A DNA stretch of 64,000 bases from Geodermatophilaceae bacterium NBWT11 (GCA_014218215.1 CP043652.1:682001-746000), one strand, 5' to 3'. Shown: positions 26,403 through 37,519, numbered from the stretch's first letter. A program made the numbers and translations. Notes: a model not told the origin generated them from the sequence alone.

Positions 26403-27476
26403 TCAGGCGACGACGCGGCCGCGCAGCACGGTCAGCTGCGGTCGCTGCAGCACGTCGAGGTCCGCGCGCGGGTCGGCGTCGTAGACGACCAGGTCGGCGG
26501 GGGCGCCCTCGACCAGGCCCGGCAGGCCCAGCCACTCCCGGGCCGCCCAGGAACCGGCGGCCAGCGCCGCCTCGGCGGGCAGGCCCGCGGTGTGCAGCGC
26601 CCGGATCTCGTCGGCGATGACCCCGTGGTCGATGCCGCCCCCGGCATCGGTGCCGGCGAACACCGGCACCCCCGCCTCGTACGCGGCCCGCACGACGGCG
26701 CCGGACGAGGCGTACAGCCGCCGCATCGTGGAGGCGTAGGCGGGGAACTTGGCCTGCCCGGCCTCGGCGAAGCCGGGGAAGTTCTCCACGTTCACCAGCG
26801 TGGGGACGACGGCGGTGCCGCGGGCCGCCATCTCGGCGACCAGGTCCTCGGTGAGGCCGGTGCCGTGCTCGATGCAGTCGATGCCCGCGGCGATCAGGTC
26901 GGGCAGCGCGTCGGTGCCGAAGGTGTGCGCGGTGACCCGGGCGCCCTCCTCGTGGGCGGCGGCGATCGCGGCGACGAGCGCCTCGGCCGGCCACAGCGGG
27001 CCCAGGTCGCCGGCGCCGCGGTCGATCCAGTCCCCCACCAGCTTGACCCAGCCGTCCCCGGCGCGGGCCTGGGTGCGCACCTCGGCGACCAGGTCCGCCG
27101 GCTCCACCTCGACGCCGAGCCCGGGGAGGTAGCGGCGGGGCCTGGCCACGTGCCGGCCGGCCCGCAGGATGCGCGGGAGGTCCTCGTCGTCGTCCAGGGC
27201 GCGGGTGTCGACCGGGGACCCGCAGTCGCGCAGCAGCAGCACCCCGGCGTCCCGCTCGGTGACCGCCTGGGCCCGGGCGTCGGCCAGGTCGGTCAGGTGC
27301 CCGCCCCCGCGGGCGATGCCGACGTGGCAGTGCGCGTCGACCAGGCCGGGCAGCACGAACCCGCCGCGGGAGACCGTCTCGGCCCCGGGCACGCGCTCGA
27401 ACGTGATCCGACCGTCCCGCACCCACAGGTCGCACTGCTCGCCCTGGGGCAGCAGCACCCCCGACAGGTGCAGCAC
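26403..27476 (-). CDS. Metal-dependent amidohydrolase
   Basis: The 357-residue protein belongs to the amidohydrolase superfamily with an imidazolonepropionase/prolidase-like arrangement. A small beta-sandwich at each end encloses a TIM barrel. Metal ligands are visible in VDAHCHVG (His49, His51), the bridging Lys in WVKLVGDW, His in RVTAHTFG and IEHGTG, and Asp in FAGTDAGGG. The substrate is unknown. Candidates are cyclic amides or dipeptides. A similar gene sits beside ffh in Mycobacterium, so the neighbourhood is conserved. Its GTG start lies six bases from the ffh stop, suggesting co-transcription with ffh. Confidence 0.85.
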   Translation of the reverse strand: MLHLSGVLLPQGEQCDLWVRDGRITFERVPGAETVSRGGFVLPGLVDAHCHVGIARGGGHLTDLADARAQAVTERDAGVLLLRDCGSPVDTRALDDDEDLPRILRAGRHVARPRRYLPGLGVEVEPADLVAEVRTQARAGDGWVKLVGDWIDRGAGDLGPLWPAEALVAAIAAAHEEGARVTAHTFGTDALPDLIAAGIDCIEHGTGLTEDLVAEMAARGTAVVPTLVNVENFPGFAEAGQAKFPAYASTMRRLYASSGAVVRAAYEAGVPVFAGTDAGGGIDHGVIADEIRALHTAGLPAEAALAAGSWAAREWLGLPGLVEGAPADLVVYDADPRADLDVLQRPQLTVLRGRVVA

Positions 27477-27481
27477 GGCGG

Positions 27482-29005
27482 TCAGCGGTCCTTGAACTGG
27501 CTGAAGTCCAGCTTGCTGAGGTCCGGCACGCCCTGGCCCGGGGGCAGCCCGGGGATGCCGCCCGGCAGACCCCCGCCCGCCCCGCCGCCACCGATCGCCC
27601 GGCGGGCGGGGGCCTTCTTGCCCTTCTTGCCCTTGCGGGCCGCCGCCTGCTGCTGGCGACCGCGGGCCTTCTTCGACATCGGGCCCATGCCGGGCATGCC
27701 CATGCTGCCGGCCATCTGGCCCATCATCTTCTGGGCCTGGACGAAGCGCTCCAGCAGCGAGTTCACCTCGGTGACCGTGACCCCGGAGCCGTTGGCGATC
27801 CGGACCCGGCGCGAGGCGTTGATGATCTTCGGGGTGACCCGCTCCCCCGGGGTCATCGACCGGATGATCGCCGCGGTGCGGTCCAGGTCGCGGTCGTCGA
27901 CCTGCTTGAGCTGCTCCTTCATCGCCCCGGCCCCGGGCAGCATGCCCAGCAGGTTGGCGATCGGGCCCATCTTGCGGATGGCCAGCATCTGCTCGAGGAA
28001 GTCCTCGAGGGTGAAGCCCTCGCGGCTGGCCAGCTTGCCGGCCATGGCCTCGGCCTGGTCGGCGTCGAAGGCCTGCTCGGCCTGCTCGATGAGGGTGAGG
28101 ACGTCGCCCATGCCGAGGATGCGCGAGGCCATCCGCTCGGGGTGGAAGACGTCGAAGTCGGTGAGCTTCTCACCGGTCGAGGCGAACATGATCGGCTGGC
28201 CGGTCACGCCCCGCACGCTCAGCGCGGCACCACCGCGGGCGTCGCCGTCGAGCTTGGTGAGCACGACGCCGGAGAACCCGACGCCCTCCTGGAAGGCGAT
28301 CGCCGTGGTGACGGCGTCCTGGCCGATCATCGCGTCGACGACGAACAGCGTCTCGTCGGGCTGGACGGCGTCCCGGATGCCGGCGGCCTGGGCCATCAGC
28401 TCGGCGTCGATGCCCAGGCGACCGGCGGTGTCGACGACGACGACGTCGTGCATGGTGCGGCGGGCGTGCTCGATGGACTCCCGGGCCACGGCCACCGGGT
28501 CACCGACGCCGTTGCCCGGCTGCGGGGCGTAGACGTCCACCCCGGCCTGCCCCGCGACGATGGACAGCTGGTTCACCGCGTTGGGGCGCTGCAGGTCGCA
28601 GGCCACCAGCAGCGGGGTGTGGCCCTGGGCCTTGAGCCAGCGGCCGAGCTTGCCGGCCAGGGTGGTCTTGCCGGCGCCCTGGAGGCCGGCCAGCATGATC
28701 ACCGTCGGGGAGTTCTTGGCGTAGCGGATCCGCCGGGTCTCCCCGCCCAGGACGCCGACGAGCTCCTCGTTGACGATCTTGATGATCTGCTGGGCCGGGT
28801 TCAGCGCCTGGCTGACCTCGGCGCCGCGGGCCCGGTCCTTGACCGAGGTGATGAACGTGCGGACCACCGGCAGCGCGACGTCGGCCTCGAGCAGCGCGAT
28901 CCGGATCTCCCGGGCGGTGGCGTCGATGTCGGCGTCGGAGAGCCGGCCCTTGCCACGCAGCCCGGTGAAGACCGCTTCGAGCCGGTCGGAGAGGGTCTCG
29001 AACAC
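27482..29005 (-). CDS. ffh: Signal recognition particle GTPase Ffh
   Basis: Ffh binds 4.5S RNA and targets nascent membrane and secreted proteins to FtsY. The 507-residue protein has the N domain (about 1-85), the G domain with GLQGAGKTT (P-loop), DLQRPNAVNQL, VVVDTAGRLG and VVLTKLDGDARGG, and a Met-rich M domain (QKMMGQMAGSMGMPGMGPM) that binds signal peptides and RNA. A Lys/Gly-rich tail follows. GTG 29005 is the start. TACGCT on the minus strand (29068-29073) is a possible -10, about 65 bases upstream. Confidence 0.97.
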   Translation of the reverse strand: MFETLSDRLEAVFTGLRGKGRLSDADIDATAREIRIALLEADVALPVVRTFITSVKDRARGAEVSQALNPAQQIIKIVNEELVGVLGGETRRIRYAKNSPTVIMLAGLQGAGKTTLAGKLGRWLKAQGHTPLLVACDLQRPNAVNQLSIVAGQAGVDVYAPQPGNGVGDPVAVARESIEHARRTMHDVVVVDTAGRLGIDAELMAQAAGIRDAVQPDETLFVVDAMIGQDAVTTAIAFQEGVGFSGVVLTKLDGDARGGAALSVRGVTGQPIMFASTGEKLTDFDVFHPERMASRILGMGDVLTLIEQAEQAFDADQAEAMAGKLASREGFTLEDFLEQMLAIRKMGPIANLLGMLPGAGAMKEQLKQVDDRDLDRTAAIIRSMTPGERVTPKIINASRRVRIANGSGVTVTEVNSLLERFVQAQKMMGQMAGSMGMPGMGPMSKKARGRQQQAAARKGKKGKKAPARRAIGGGGAGGGLPGGIPGLPPGQGVPDLSKLDFSQFKDR

Positions 29006-29090
29006 AACACGTCCTCACGCAGGTGGATCAGGGGTGGGCGGGCCGACTCGCGGCGCGACCGGTGCCCAGCGTATCGACCGCGGGGCGCGC

Positions 29091-31463
29091 TCAGCGGGGC
29101 ACGGGATCCGGGGCGACCCCGGCCGCGGCGGCGAGCAGGGCCTGCTCGGCCCGGGAGCGCTGGTCGGCGTCCACCGGGGTGCCGGAGGGGTCGGCCAGGT
29201 AGAACGCGTCCACCGCGTCGGCCCCGAGCGTCTCCACGGTCGCCGAGGTGACGTCCAGCCCCTCGGCGGCCAGGGCCGCGGTGAGCCGGTAGAGCAACCC
29301 GGCCCGGTCGGCGGCGCGCACCTCCACCAGGCTCGCCGCGGCCCCGGTGGCCTCGGCGTCGAACCAGGCCACCCGCGGCGGGGCGCCCCGCTTCCCGTCC
29401 TGGCTGTAGTCCTTCTCCCGCTGCGCCAGCCGGTCGGCCAACGGCAGGCTGCCCTCCAGCGCCGCGCGCACCGAGTCGGCCAGGATCTCGGGCACCGGGG
29501 CCCGCCCGAACCGCGGCCGGACGGCGAAGACCGCCGTGGTGTGCCCGCCCTCGACGGTCACCCGGGCGGCCCGGACGTCGAGCTGGTTGAGCGCCAGCAC
29601 CCCCGAGCACAGGCTGAACAGGCCCGGCCGGTCCGGCGCCCCGAAGGTGACCTGCTGCCCGTCGGGCACGTCCTCGATGCCGACGGTGACCGGCTGGGTC
29701 TGCCCGGGGATGGCCGGGGCGGGGGCGGTGGCCTGCGGGTCGCTGGGCTCCAGCACCGGCTCGGGCACGGTGGTGCTGCCCAGCCGCGCCGCCACCCGGC
29801 CGACCAGGGCGGCGACCAGGTGGGCCTTCCACGGCGACCAGGCCGACGTCGAGGTGGCCGCACCGTCGGCCTGGGCCAGGGCGTGCAGCAGCTGCAGCAG
29901 CGCGGGGTCGGCGCCGATGGCGTCCACCACCCGGTCGATGGTCGCCGGGTCGTCGATGTCGCGGTGGGTGGCCACGTCGGGCAGCAGCAGGTGGCAGCGC
30001 ACCATCGCCACCAGCACGTCGACGTCGTCGGGGGTGAAGCCCATCCGGGTCGCGGTCTCCCGGATCACGACCACGCCGACGTCGGTGTGGTCACCGGGCC
30101 AGCCCTTGCCGATGTCGTGCAGCAGCGCACCGACCAGCAGCAGGTCGGGCCGGTCGACGTCGCGGGTCAGCTCGGCCGCGGCCGCCGCGGCCTCCACGAG
30201 GTGCCGGTCGACGGTGAACCGGTGCCAGGGGTGGCGCTGGGGCAGGGACCGCACCCGGTCCCACTCCGGCAGCATCCGGGACAGCAGCCCCTCCTGGTCC
30301 AGCTGCTCGATCACCGGGACGGCGCTGCGCCCGCTGGCCAGCAGCCGCAGGAAGGACCAGCGCACCTCCGAGGGCCAGGGCTCGGGCAACGGCGGGGCGT
30401 GCACGGCGAGCACCTTGAGCGTGTACGGGGAGAGCAGCAGGTCCGCGCGCGCGGCGGCGGCGGCCCCGCGGAGCACCAGCCCGGCGTCCACGGCGGGGCG
30501 GGCGTCCCGGGCCAGCACCACCTCGTCGCCCTGCCGGACGACGCCCTCGGCCAGCGGCTCGCGGCGGACCCGGCGGTAGCGGGTGCGCGGACGCCGGACC
30601 AGGGCGGCCTCGACCCGGCGCCAGGTCTCGTCGGCGACGAAGGCCAACCGCCGTCCGGCCAGGCTGACCTGCCGGAGCAGCACGTCGTCGTCGGCGAGAC
30701 CCAGGGCCTCGGCGACCCCGCGCTGCTCCTGGCGCACCAGCACGTCCGAGGCGCGGCGGGTGCGCCGGCGCAGCTCGTCGCGGACGTCGACCAGGAACGC
30801 GTAGGCCTCCCCCGCGTCGGCGGGGGGCTCGTCGACCAGCTGGGCGGTGGACAGCGCGCGGAGCACCTGCCCCTCGCGCAGGCCGCCGTAGGCCTCCTTG
30901 AGGTCGGGCTCGAGCAGGAAGCCCAGCTCCCCCACGGTGCGCACCCGGCCCCGGCGGATGTCGCGGAGCTCGGGCAGCAGCCGGGCGGCGTGCTGCCGCC
31001 AGCCGGCCAGCGTGGCGGTGCGCAGCCGGGCCGACAGCTCGGCGTCCCCGGCGACGTGCCGGACGTCGAGCAGCCCCAGCCCGGCCTTCACGTCGGTGCC
31101 GGCGACCTGCACGGCCTCGGCGACGGTGCGCACGGAGTGGTCCAGCTTGTGGCCGGCGTCCCAGACGGGGTACCAGAGCGCATCGGCGACGGCGCCGATC
31201 TCGGCGCGCCCGTCGTGCACCAGGACCAGGTCGAGGTCCCCGTACGGGGCGGGCTCGCGGCGCCCCAGGCTGCCGACGGCGACGAGGGAGACCCCGGTGC
31301 CGGCTGGCGCGGGCGTCTGGCCGCGGCGGGCCTTCGGTGCCGGTGCGCCGGCCAGGGCGGCGGCGAGCAGCTCGCCCAGCCAGGTGTCGAGGGCGGCGAC
31401 CCGCTCGGGGCGGCCGAGCTCGGCCAGCGTCACGGGGTCCGGGGAGTCGGGCACGCAGGGCAC
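29091..31463 (-). CDS. glnD: PII nucleotidyltransferase/removing enzyme GlnD
   Basis: GlnD modifies the PII protein according to nitrogen status. In Actinobacteria the modification is adenylylation of Tyr51. The 790-residue product has the nucleotidyltransferase motif VGSLGRREPAPYGDLDLVLV (about 62-81), a helical linker, an HD phosphohydrolase domain with LLVGALLHDIGKGWPGDHT, and two C-terminal ACT domains (VTFGAPDRPGLFSL, VEVRAADRAGLLYRL) that sense glutamine. GTG 31463 is the likely start. It follows glnB in the amt-glnB-glnD operon, but a strong hairpin sits between glnB and glnD. Confidence 0.95.
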   Translation of the reverse strand: MPCVPDSPDPVTLAELGRPERVAALDTWLGELLAAALAGAPAPKARRGQTPAPAGTGVSLVAVGSLGRREPAPYGDLDLVLVHDGRAEIGAVADALWYPVWDAGHKLDHSVRTVAEAVQVAGTDVKAGLGLLDVRHVAGDAELSARLRTATLAGWRQHAARLLPELRDIRRGRVRTVGELGFLLEPDLKEAYGGLREGQVLRALSTAQLVDEPPADAGEAYAFLVDVRDELRRRTRRASDVLVRQEQRGVAEALGLADDDVLLRQVSLAGRRLAFVADETWRRVEAALVRRPRTRYRRVRREPLAEGVVRQGDEVVLARDARPAVDAGLVLRGAAAAARADLLLSPYTLKVLAVHAPPLPEPWPSEVRWSFLRLLASGRSAVPVIEQLDQEGLLSRMLPEWDRVRSLPQRHPWHRFTVDRHLVEAAAAAAELTRDVDRPDLLLVGALLHDIGKGWPGDHTDVGVVVIRETATRMGFTPDDVDVLVAMVRCHLLLPDVATHRDIDDPATIDRVVDAIGADPALLQLLHALAQADGAATSTSAWSPWKAHLVAALVGRVAARLGSTTVPEPVLEPSDPQATAPAPAIPGQTQPVTVGIEDVPDGQQVTFGAPDRPGLFSLCSGVLALNQLDVRAARVTVEGGHTTAVFAVRPRFGRAPVPEILADSVRAALEGSLPLADRLAQREKDYSQDGKRGAPPRVAWFDAEATGAAASLVEVRAADRAGLLYRLTAALAAEGLDVTSATVETLGADAVDAFYLADPSGTPVDADQRSRAEQALLAAAAGVAPDPVPR

Positions 31464-31517
31464 CTTCCACGAGGGCGGCGACGGCGCCGCGGTCGGGTGG
31501 GGGGAGGGCGGGAACGG

Positions 31518-31559
31518 CGTCGGCCGGGGTGGTGGGCGGACCCACCACCCCGGCCGACG
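31518..31559 (-). terminator. Perfect 19-bp hairpin between glnB and glnD
   Basis: 31518-31536 (cgtcggccggggtggtggg) is fully complementary to 31541-31559, with a CGGA tetraloop. It lies 19 bases after the glnB stop and about 55 bases before the glnD start. It probably lets glnB be expressed well above glnD. Confidence 0.85.
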
Positions 31560-31577
31560 TCGACGGGGCGGGAACGA

Positions 31578-33253
<1,676 letters not shown>

Positions 33254-33345
33254 GGCAACCTCCTGATCAGGGGTCGTCGGCCATCGGCCGCGTCGGGAGC
33301 CCGGGAGGGCGGGGGGTGGTGTGAGGGACACCGTGCCGAGGTCGT

Positions 33346-33383
33346 GTTCCGACGACGGTCCGCACGTGTTTCGGGACCGTGAA
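33346..33383 (-). promoter_or_regulatory. Putative GlnR double operator upstream of amt
   Basis: Read on the minus strand the site is TTCAC-6-GAAAC-6-GGACC-6-GGAAC. The GlnR box of Streptomyces and Mycobacterium is GTnAC-6-GAAAC, repeated with 6-base spacing. The first pair fits at nine of ten positions, the second less well, and all three spacers are exactly six. Position before an ammonium transporter operon is the classic GlnR target. Identification is by eye against the known consensus. Confidence 0.6.
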
Positions 33384-33495
33384 CACCGGTCCGCGTGTCG
33401 GCCCCCGGTGTTCCGGTCGTGTTGCCGACCACCCGGGTGTGTCGACCGCCACCCACCCGGCTGTGGATCGGCGTCTTGTTGCGAACCCTGTGCAG

Positions 33496-33518
33496 ATGCG
33501 AGTGCGTCGCACTACAGT
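33496..33518 (+). promoter_or_regulatory. Nur-like palindrome overlapping a leaderless promoter of the NicO gene
   Basis: aTGCGA-gtgcg-TCGCAc at 33496-33512 is an inverted repeat with a five-base spacer, close to the Nur nickel-repressor box tTGCaa-N5-ttGCAA. It abuts TACAGT (33513-33518), a good -10, which lies six bases before the GTG at 33525. A bound repressor would block the promoter. Confidence 0.5.
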
Positions 33519-33524
33519 CCCGCC

Positions 33525-34628
33525 GTGACCACGGCCACCGCACACCCCGCCCCCACCGACGCGCCGACGCGGTTCACCCGGGAGGACCGCCGCAGCATCG
33601 CGGCGATGTCCGGCGTCGTCCTCGTGCTGCACGTGGTCGGCTGGGGCGTGCTGCTGCTGGCCGTGGTGCCGCGTGGCTTCGAGCTCGGCGGCGGCTCGGT
33701 GCTCGGGGTGGGCGTCGGCCTCACCGCCTACCTGCTCGGCGTCCGGCACGCCTTCGACGCCGACCACATCGCCTCGATCGACAACACCACCCGCAAGCTC
33801 GTGGGCGAGGGACGCTCGGCCGTCAGCACCGGCTTCTGGTTCTCCCTGGGCCACTCCACCGTCGTCGTGGTGGCCTCGGCCCTGCTGGCCCTGGGGGTGC
33901 GCTCGATCGCCGGGGTCGTGCAGGACGGCGAGTCCGGCACCGCGCAGACCCTCGGCCTCATCGGCACGCTGGTCGCCGGCACGTTCCTGCTCGTCATCGG
34001 TGCGATGAACCTGGTCTCGGTGGTGGGCATCGCCAAGGTGTTCCGCCGGATGCGCAGCGGGGACTACGACGAGGCCCAGCTCGAGCACCACCTGCACACC
34101 CGCGGGTTCCTGGCGCGCCTGCTGGGCCGGGTGACGCGGCGGGTGACCAAGCCGTGGCACCTCTACCCGGTGGGCCTGCTCATGGGCCTGGGCTTCGACA
34201 CCGCCACCCAGGTGGCCCTGCTCGTGCTCGCGGCGGGATCGGCGGCGTTCGTGCTGCCCTGGTACGCGATCCTCGTCCTGCCGGTGCTCTTCATGGCCGG
34301 CATGAGCCTGTTCGACACCGCCGACGGCGTGCTGATGACCCGGGCCTACGGCTGGGCGATGGTCCGCCCGGTGCGGAAGGTCTACTACAACCTCACGGTC
34401 ACCGTGCTGTCGGTGGTCATCGCCCTGGTGGTCGGCCTGCTGGTCCTCGCCGGGCTGGTCGTGGAGCGCGTGGGCGTCGAGACCGGCCCGCTGGCCTGGA
34501 TCGCCTCGCTGGACCTGGAGTACGTCGGCTTCGCCATCGTCGGGCTGTTCGTGCTCACCTGGCTGATCGCCCTGGCGGTCTGGCGCTTCGGGCGCATCGA
34601 GGAGCGCTGGGAGCGCAGCGCCGCCTAG
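33525..34628 (+). CDS. NicO/NiCoT-family nickel or cobalt transporter
   Basis: The 367-residue membrane protein has about eight transmembrane segments and the NiCoT signature RHAFDADHIASIDN (residues 74-87), which binds Ni2+ or Co2+. A second motif reads LGFDTATQVALL, where the family usually has TATE, so Glu is Gln here. An acidic/His cytosolic loop (YDEAQLEHHLHTR) sits in the middle. GTG 33525 is chosen because the upstream frame is non-conserved and a -10 lies at leaderless distance. Its TAG stop shares bases with the convergent ftsY stop. Metal choice (Ni or Co) cannot be read from sequence. Confidence 0.88.
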   Translation: MTTATAHPAPTDAPTRFTREDRRSIAAMSGVVLVLHVVGWGVLLLAVVPRGFELGGGSVLGVGVGLTAYLLGVRHAFDADHIASIDNTTRKLVGEGRSAVSTGFWFSLGHSTVVVVASALLALGVRSIAGVVQDGESGTAQTLGLIGTLVAGTFLLVIGAMNLVSVVGIAKVFRRMRSGDYDEAQLEHHLHTRGFLARLLGRVTRRVTKPWHLYPVGLLMGLGFDTATQVALLVLAAGSAAFVLPWYAILVLPVLFMAGMSLFDTADGVLMTRAYGWAMVRPVRKVYYNLTVTVLSVVIALVVGLLVLAGLVVERVGVETGPLAWIASLDLEYVGFAIVGLFVLTWLIALAVWRFGRIEERWERSAA

Positions 34629-35821
34629 TTCCCGACCAGGGCCTCGGCGAACGCCCGCGGCTCGAAGGGCGCCAGGTCGTCGGCGCCCTCGCCCAGCCCG
34701 ATCAGCTTCACCGGGATGCCGAGCTCGCGCTGCACCGCGACCACGATGCCGCCCTTGGCGGTGCCGTCGAGCTTGGTGAGCACGATGCCGGTGACGGTGA
34801 CCGCCTCGGTGAACACCCGGGCCTGGACGACGCCGTTCTGACCGGTGGTGGCGTCGAGCACCAGCAGCACCTCGTCGACCGGGCTCTGCTTCTCCACGAC
34901 CCGCTTGACCTTGCCCAGCTCGTCCATCAGGCCGCTCTTGGTGTGCAGTCGCCCGGCGGTGTCGACCAGCACGGCGTCGACGCCGGCGTCCCGGCCGGTC
35001 TTCACGGCCTCGAAGGCCACCGACGCGGGGTCGCCGCCCTCGCGGCCGCGCACGGTGGGGACGCCGACCCGCTCGCCCCAGGTCTCGAGCTGGTCGGCGG
35101 CCGCGGCCCGGAAGGTGTCGGCGGCACCGAGGACGACGCTCTTGCCGTCGCCCACCAGGACGCGGGCGATCTTGCCGCAGGTGGTGGTCTTGCCGGCGCC
35201 GTTCACGCCCACCACGAGCAGGACGGCGGGGCGGTCGGTGACCGTGTCGGTGGCCAGGGTGCGGTCCATGTCCGGGCCGAGGACGGCGGTCAGCTCGCGC
35301 ACCAGCAGCTCGCGCAGCGCGCCGCCGTCGCCGGTGGCCAGCACGAGGGACTGGGTGCGCAGCCGGTCGACGATCTGGGTGGTGGCGGCCAGGCCGACGT
35401 CGGCGGCCAGCAGGGTCTCCTCGACCTCCTCCCAGTCGTCCTCGGTCAGCTTCTCCCGGGCCAGCACGGTGAGCAGGCCGCGGCCCAGCGAGGACTGCGA
35501 GCGGGCCAGCCGGGAGCGCAGCCGGACGAGCCGGCCGGCCGAGGGCGGCGGGGTGTCGAAGACCAGCCCGGGCTCGGGCTCGGCCGGGGGCAGGTCGGCC
35601 GGCGGGAGCAGGTCGTCGTCCACCGGCGGTGCCGTGGTGGGACGGGGAGGTGCGGTCGTGGCCGCGGTCGAGCCGGTGCCGGGACGCGGGCGGGTCAGCG
35701 TGGTGCCGGACGCCGCGTCGTCGTCGAGCCGGGCGGTGCGGCGGCCCCGGCCGACGAGCAGGCCCACCCCGGCCAGCAGGGCGATGACGACGATCGCGAC
35801 GGCGATCAGCACGAACTCCAT
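34625..35821 (-). CDS. ftsY: Signal recognition particle receptor FtsY
   Basis: FtsY docks the Ffh-ribosome complex at the membrane. The 398-residue protein starts with a transmembrane segment (LIAVAIVVIALLAGVGLLVG), as is usual in Actinobacteria, then a Pro/Thr/Asp-rich linker (about 30-90). The NG domain follows: VVGVNGAGKTTTCGKIA (P-loop), [60 protein letters not shown] 35821 is the start. In Mycobacterium ftsY lies beside smc, and here four genes intervene. Confidence 0.96.
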   Translation of the reverse strand: MEFVLIAVAIVVIALLAGVGLLVGRGRRTARLDDDAASGTTLTRPRPGTGSTAATTAPPRPTTAPPVDDDLLPPADLPPAEPEPGLVFDTPPPSAGRLVRLRSRLARSQSSLGRGLLTVLAREKLTEDDWEEVEETLLAADVGLAATTQIVDRLRTQSLVLATGDGGALRELLVRELTAVLGPDMDRTLATDTVTDRPAVLLVVGVNGAGKTTTCGKIARVLVGDGKSVVLGAADTFRAAAADQLETWGERVGVPTVRGREGGDPASVAFEAVKTGRDAGVDAVLVDTAGRLHTKSGLMDELGKVKRVVEKQSPVDEVLLVLDATTGQNGVVQARVFTEAVTVTGIVLTKLDGTAKGGIVVAVQRELGIPVKLIGLGEGADDLAPFEPRAFAEALVGN

Positions 35822-35881
35822 GCCAGGAGTCTCCCAGCCGGGCCTGGGCGGGACACGGGACGGTGCGGGAGGGTGGAGGGC

Positions 35882-37519
35882 GTGCCGGAAACCGCTCGCC
35901 TGCTGCTCGGCCCGCTGCTGCGCCACGTCGACCCGGTGTCGGCGACCGTCTGGGTGGAGACCACCGCCCCGTGCACGGTCCGGGTGCTGGACGCACAGGC
36001 CCGCACCTTCTGCGTGGCCGGTCACCACTACGCCCTGGTCGTGATCGAGGGACTGGAGCCCGGGAGCACGACGCCCTACGACGTGAGCCTGGACGGCGTG
36101 CCGGTGTGGCCGCCGCGGCACAGCTCGTTCCCGCCGAGCCGGATCCGCACTCCCGGCCGGCCGGGGCCCTTCCGGATCGCCTTCGGCTCCTGCCGCTACG
36201 CCTCACCGGCCGCCGTCGACGTGCGGGACGGGATCGCCCCGGACGCGCTGGACTCCTACGCCGTGCAGCTCGCCGACCTGCCCGAGGACCAGTGGCCCGA
36301 CGCCCTGGTGCTCCTCGGCGACCAGGTCTACGCCGACGAGACCACCCCGGCCACGCAGGCCTGGCTGGCCCGGCGCCGCGACCTGTCGGAGGCGCCCGGG
36401 GTCCAGGTCGCGGACTTCGAGGAGTACACCCGGCTGTACCGGGAGTCCTGGGGCGACCCCGAGGTCCGGTGGCTGCTCTCCACGATCCCGTCCTCGATGA
36501 TCTTCGACGACCACGAGATGATCGACGACTGGAACACCTCGGCCGCCTGGCGCGACTCCGTGGTCGACCAGCCGTGGTGGCGCACCCGGATCACCGGCGG
36601 GCTGACCAGCTACTTCGTCTACCAGCACCTGGGCAACCTCAGCCCGGCCGAGCTGGCCGACAACGCGACCTGGCAGGCGATGCAGGGGCAGGAGGACGCC
36701 GAGCCGATGCTCCGGGAGATGGCCGAGGGCGCCGACGGCGACCCGACCGCCTTCCGCTGGAGCTACGTGCGGCACTGGGACCACGTCCGGCTGGTGATGG
36801 TGGACAGCCGGGCCGGCCGGGTGCTGGCCGAGACCGACCGGCAGATCCTCGACGACGTCGAGTTCGGCTGGGTGGAGTCCGCGCTGGCCCGGGCCTCGGC
36901 CGACGGGGTGGACCACGTGCTGGTCGGCACGTCGCTGCCCTGGTTGCTCCCGCACGCCATCCACGACATCGAGCGGTGGGACGAGACCCTGGCCCTCCGG
37001 CACCACCGCCGTCCCCTGGGCCGGGCCGCGGAGAAGCTGCGCCAGGCCGCCGACCTCGAGCACTGGGCCGCGTTCGGCGCCTCCTTCGAGCGGCTGGGCG
37101 CCGCGCTGGTGGCCCTGGCCCGCGGCGAGCACGGCAAGCCGCCGGCGACCGCGCTGGTGCTGTCCGGCGACGTGCACCACGCCTACGCCGCCGAGCTCAC
37201 CCGGCCCGGTGACCTGACCAGCCGGGTGCACCAGCTGACGGTCTCCCCGCTGCACAACAAGGCACCGCACGCCATCGAGATCGGCTTCCGCGTGGGCTGG
37301 AGCCGCTGGGCCCGCGCGCTGACCGGGTCGATCACCCGGCTGGCCCGGGTGCCGCGGACCGGCCTGGTCTGGGAGAAGCAGGCCGGTCCGTTCTTCGGCA
37401 ACGAGCTCGGCGAACTGGTGCTCGACGGCGCCGACGCCCGGTTCCGGCTCTGGGCCACCAGCCGGGACGACGACGGCACCCCCCGGTTCACCCGGGTGCT
37501 GGACACCGAGCTGTCCTGA
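35882..37519 (+). CDS. PhoD-like metallophosphatase
   Basis: The 545-residue protein resembles the PhoD/alkaline phosphatase D superfamily: an N-terminal Fn3-like beta domain (about 1-95), then a metallophosphatase core with FRIAFGSCRYAS, DALVLLGDQVYAD, MIFDDHEMIDDWN, VLVGTSLPWLLPHAIHD and VLSGDVHHAYAAEL. It has no signal peptide or Tat motif, unlike classic secreted PhoD, so it is probably cytosolic. The substrate is unknown (phosphodiesters or phosphomonoesters). GTG 35882 has GGAGG upstream. It is the first of four accessory genes between ftsY and smc, and is convergent with the SDR gene. Confidence 0.85.
   Translation: MPETARLLLGPLLRHVDPVSATVWVETTAPCTVRVLDAQARTFCVAGHHYALVVIEGLEPGSTTPYDVSLDGVPVWPPRHSSFPPSRIRTPGRPGPFRIAFGSCRYASPAAVDVRDGIAPDALDSYAVQLADLPEDQWPDALVLLGDQVYADETTPATQAWLARRRDLSEAPGVQVADFEEYTRLYRESWGDPEVRWLLSTIPSSMIFDDHEMIDDWNTSAAWRDSVVDQPWWRTRITGGLTSYFVYQHLGNLSPAELADNATWQAMQGQEDAEPMLREMAEGADGDPTAFRWSYVRHWDHVRLVMVDSRAGRVLAETDRQILDDVEFGWVESALARASADGVDHVLVGTSLPWLLPHAIHDIERWDETLALRHHRRPLGRAAEKLRQAADLEHWAAFGASFERLGAALVALARGEHGKPPATALVLSGDVHHAYAAELTRPGDLTSRVHQLTVSPLHNKAPHAIEIGFRVGWSRWARALTGSITRLARVPRTGLVWEKQAGPFFGNELGELVLDGADARFRLWATSRDDDGTPRFTRVLDTELS

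Noticed and set aside
33395-35881. Very long N-terminal extension of the PhoD-like protein (frame open from 33395).
   Set aside because: The extension runs across ftsY and the NicO gene, is Arg/Gly-rich, and a GTG with GGAGG at 35882 gives the family start.
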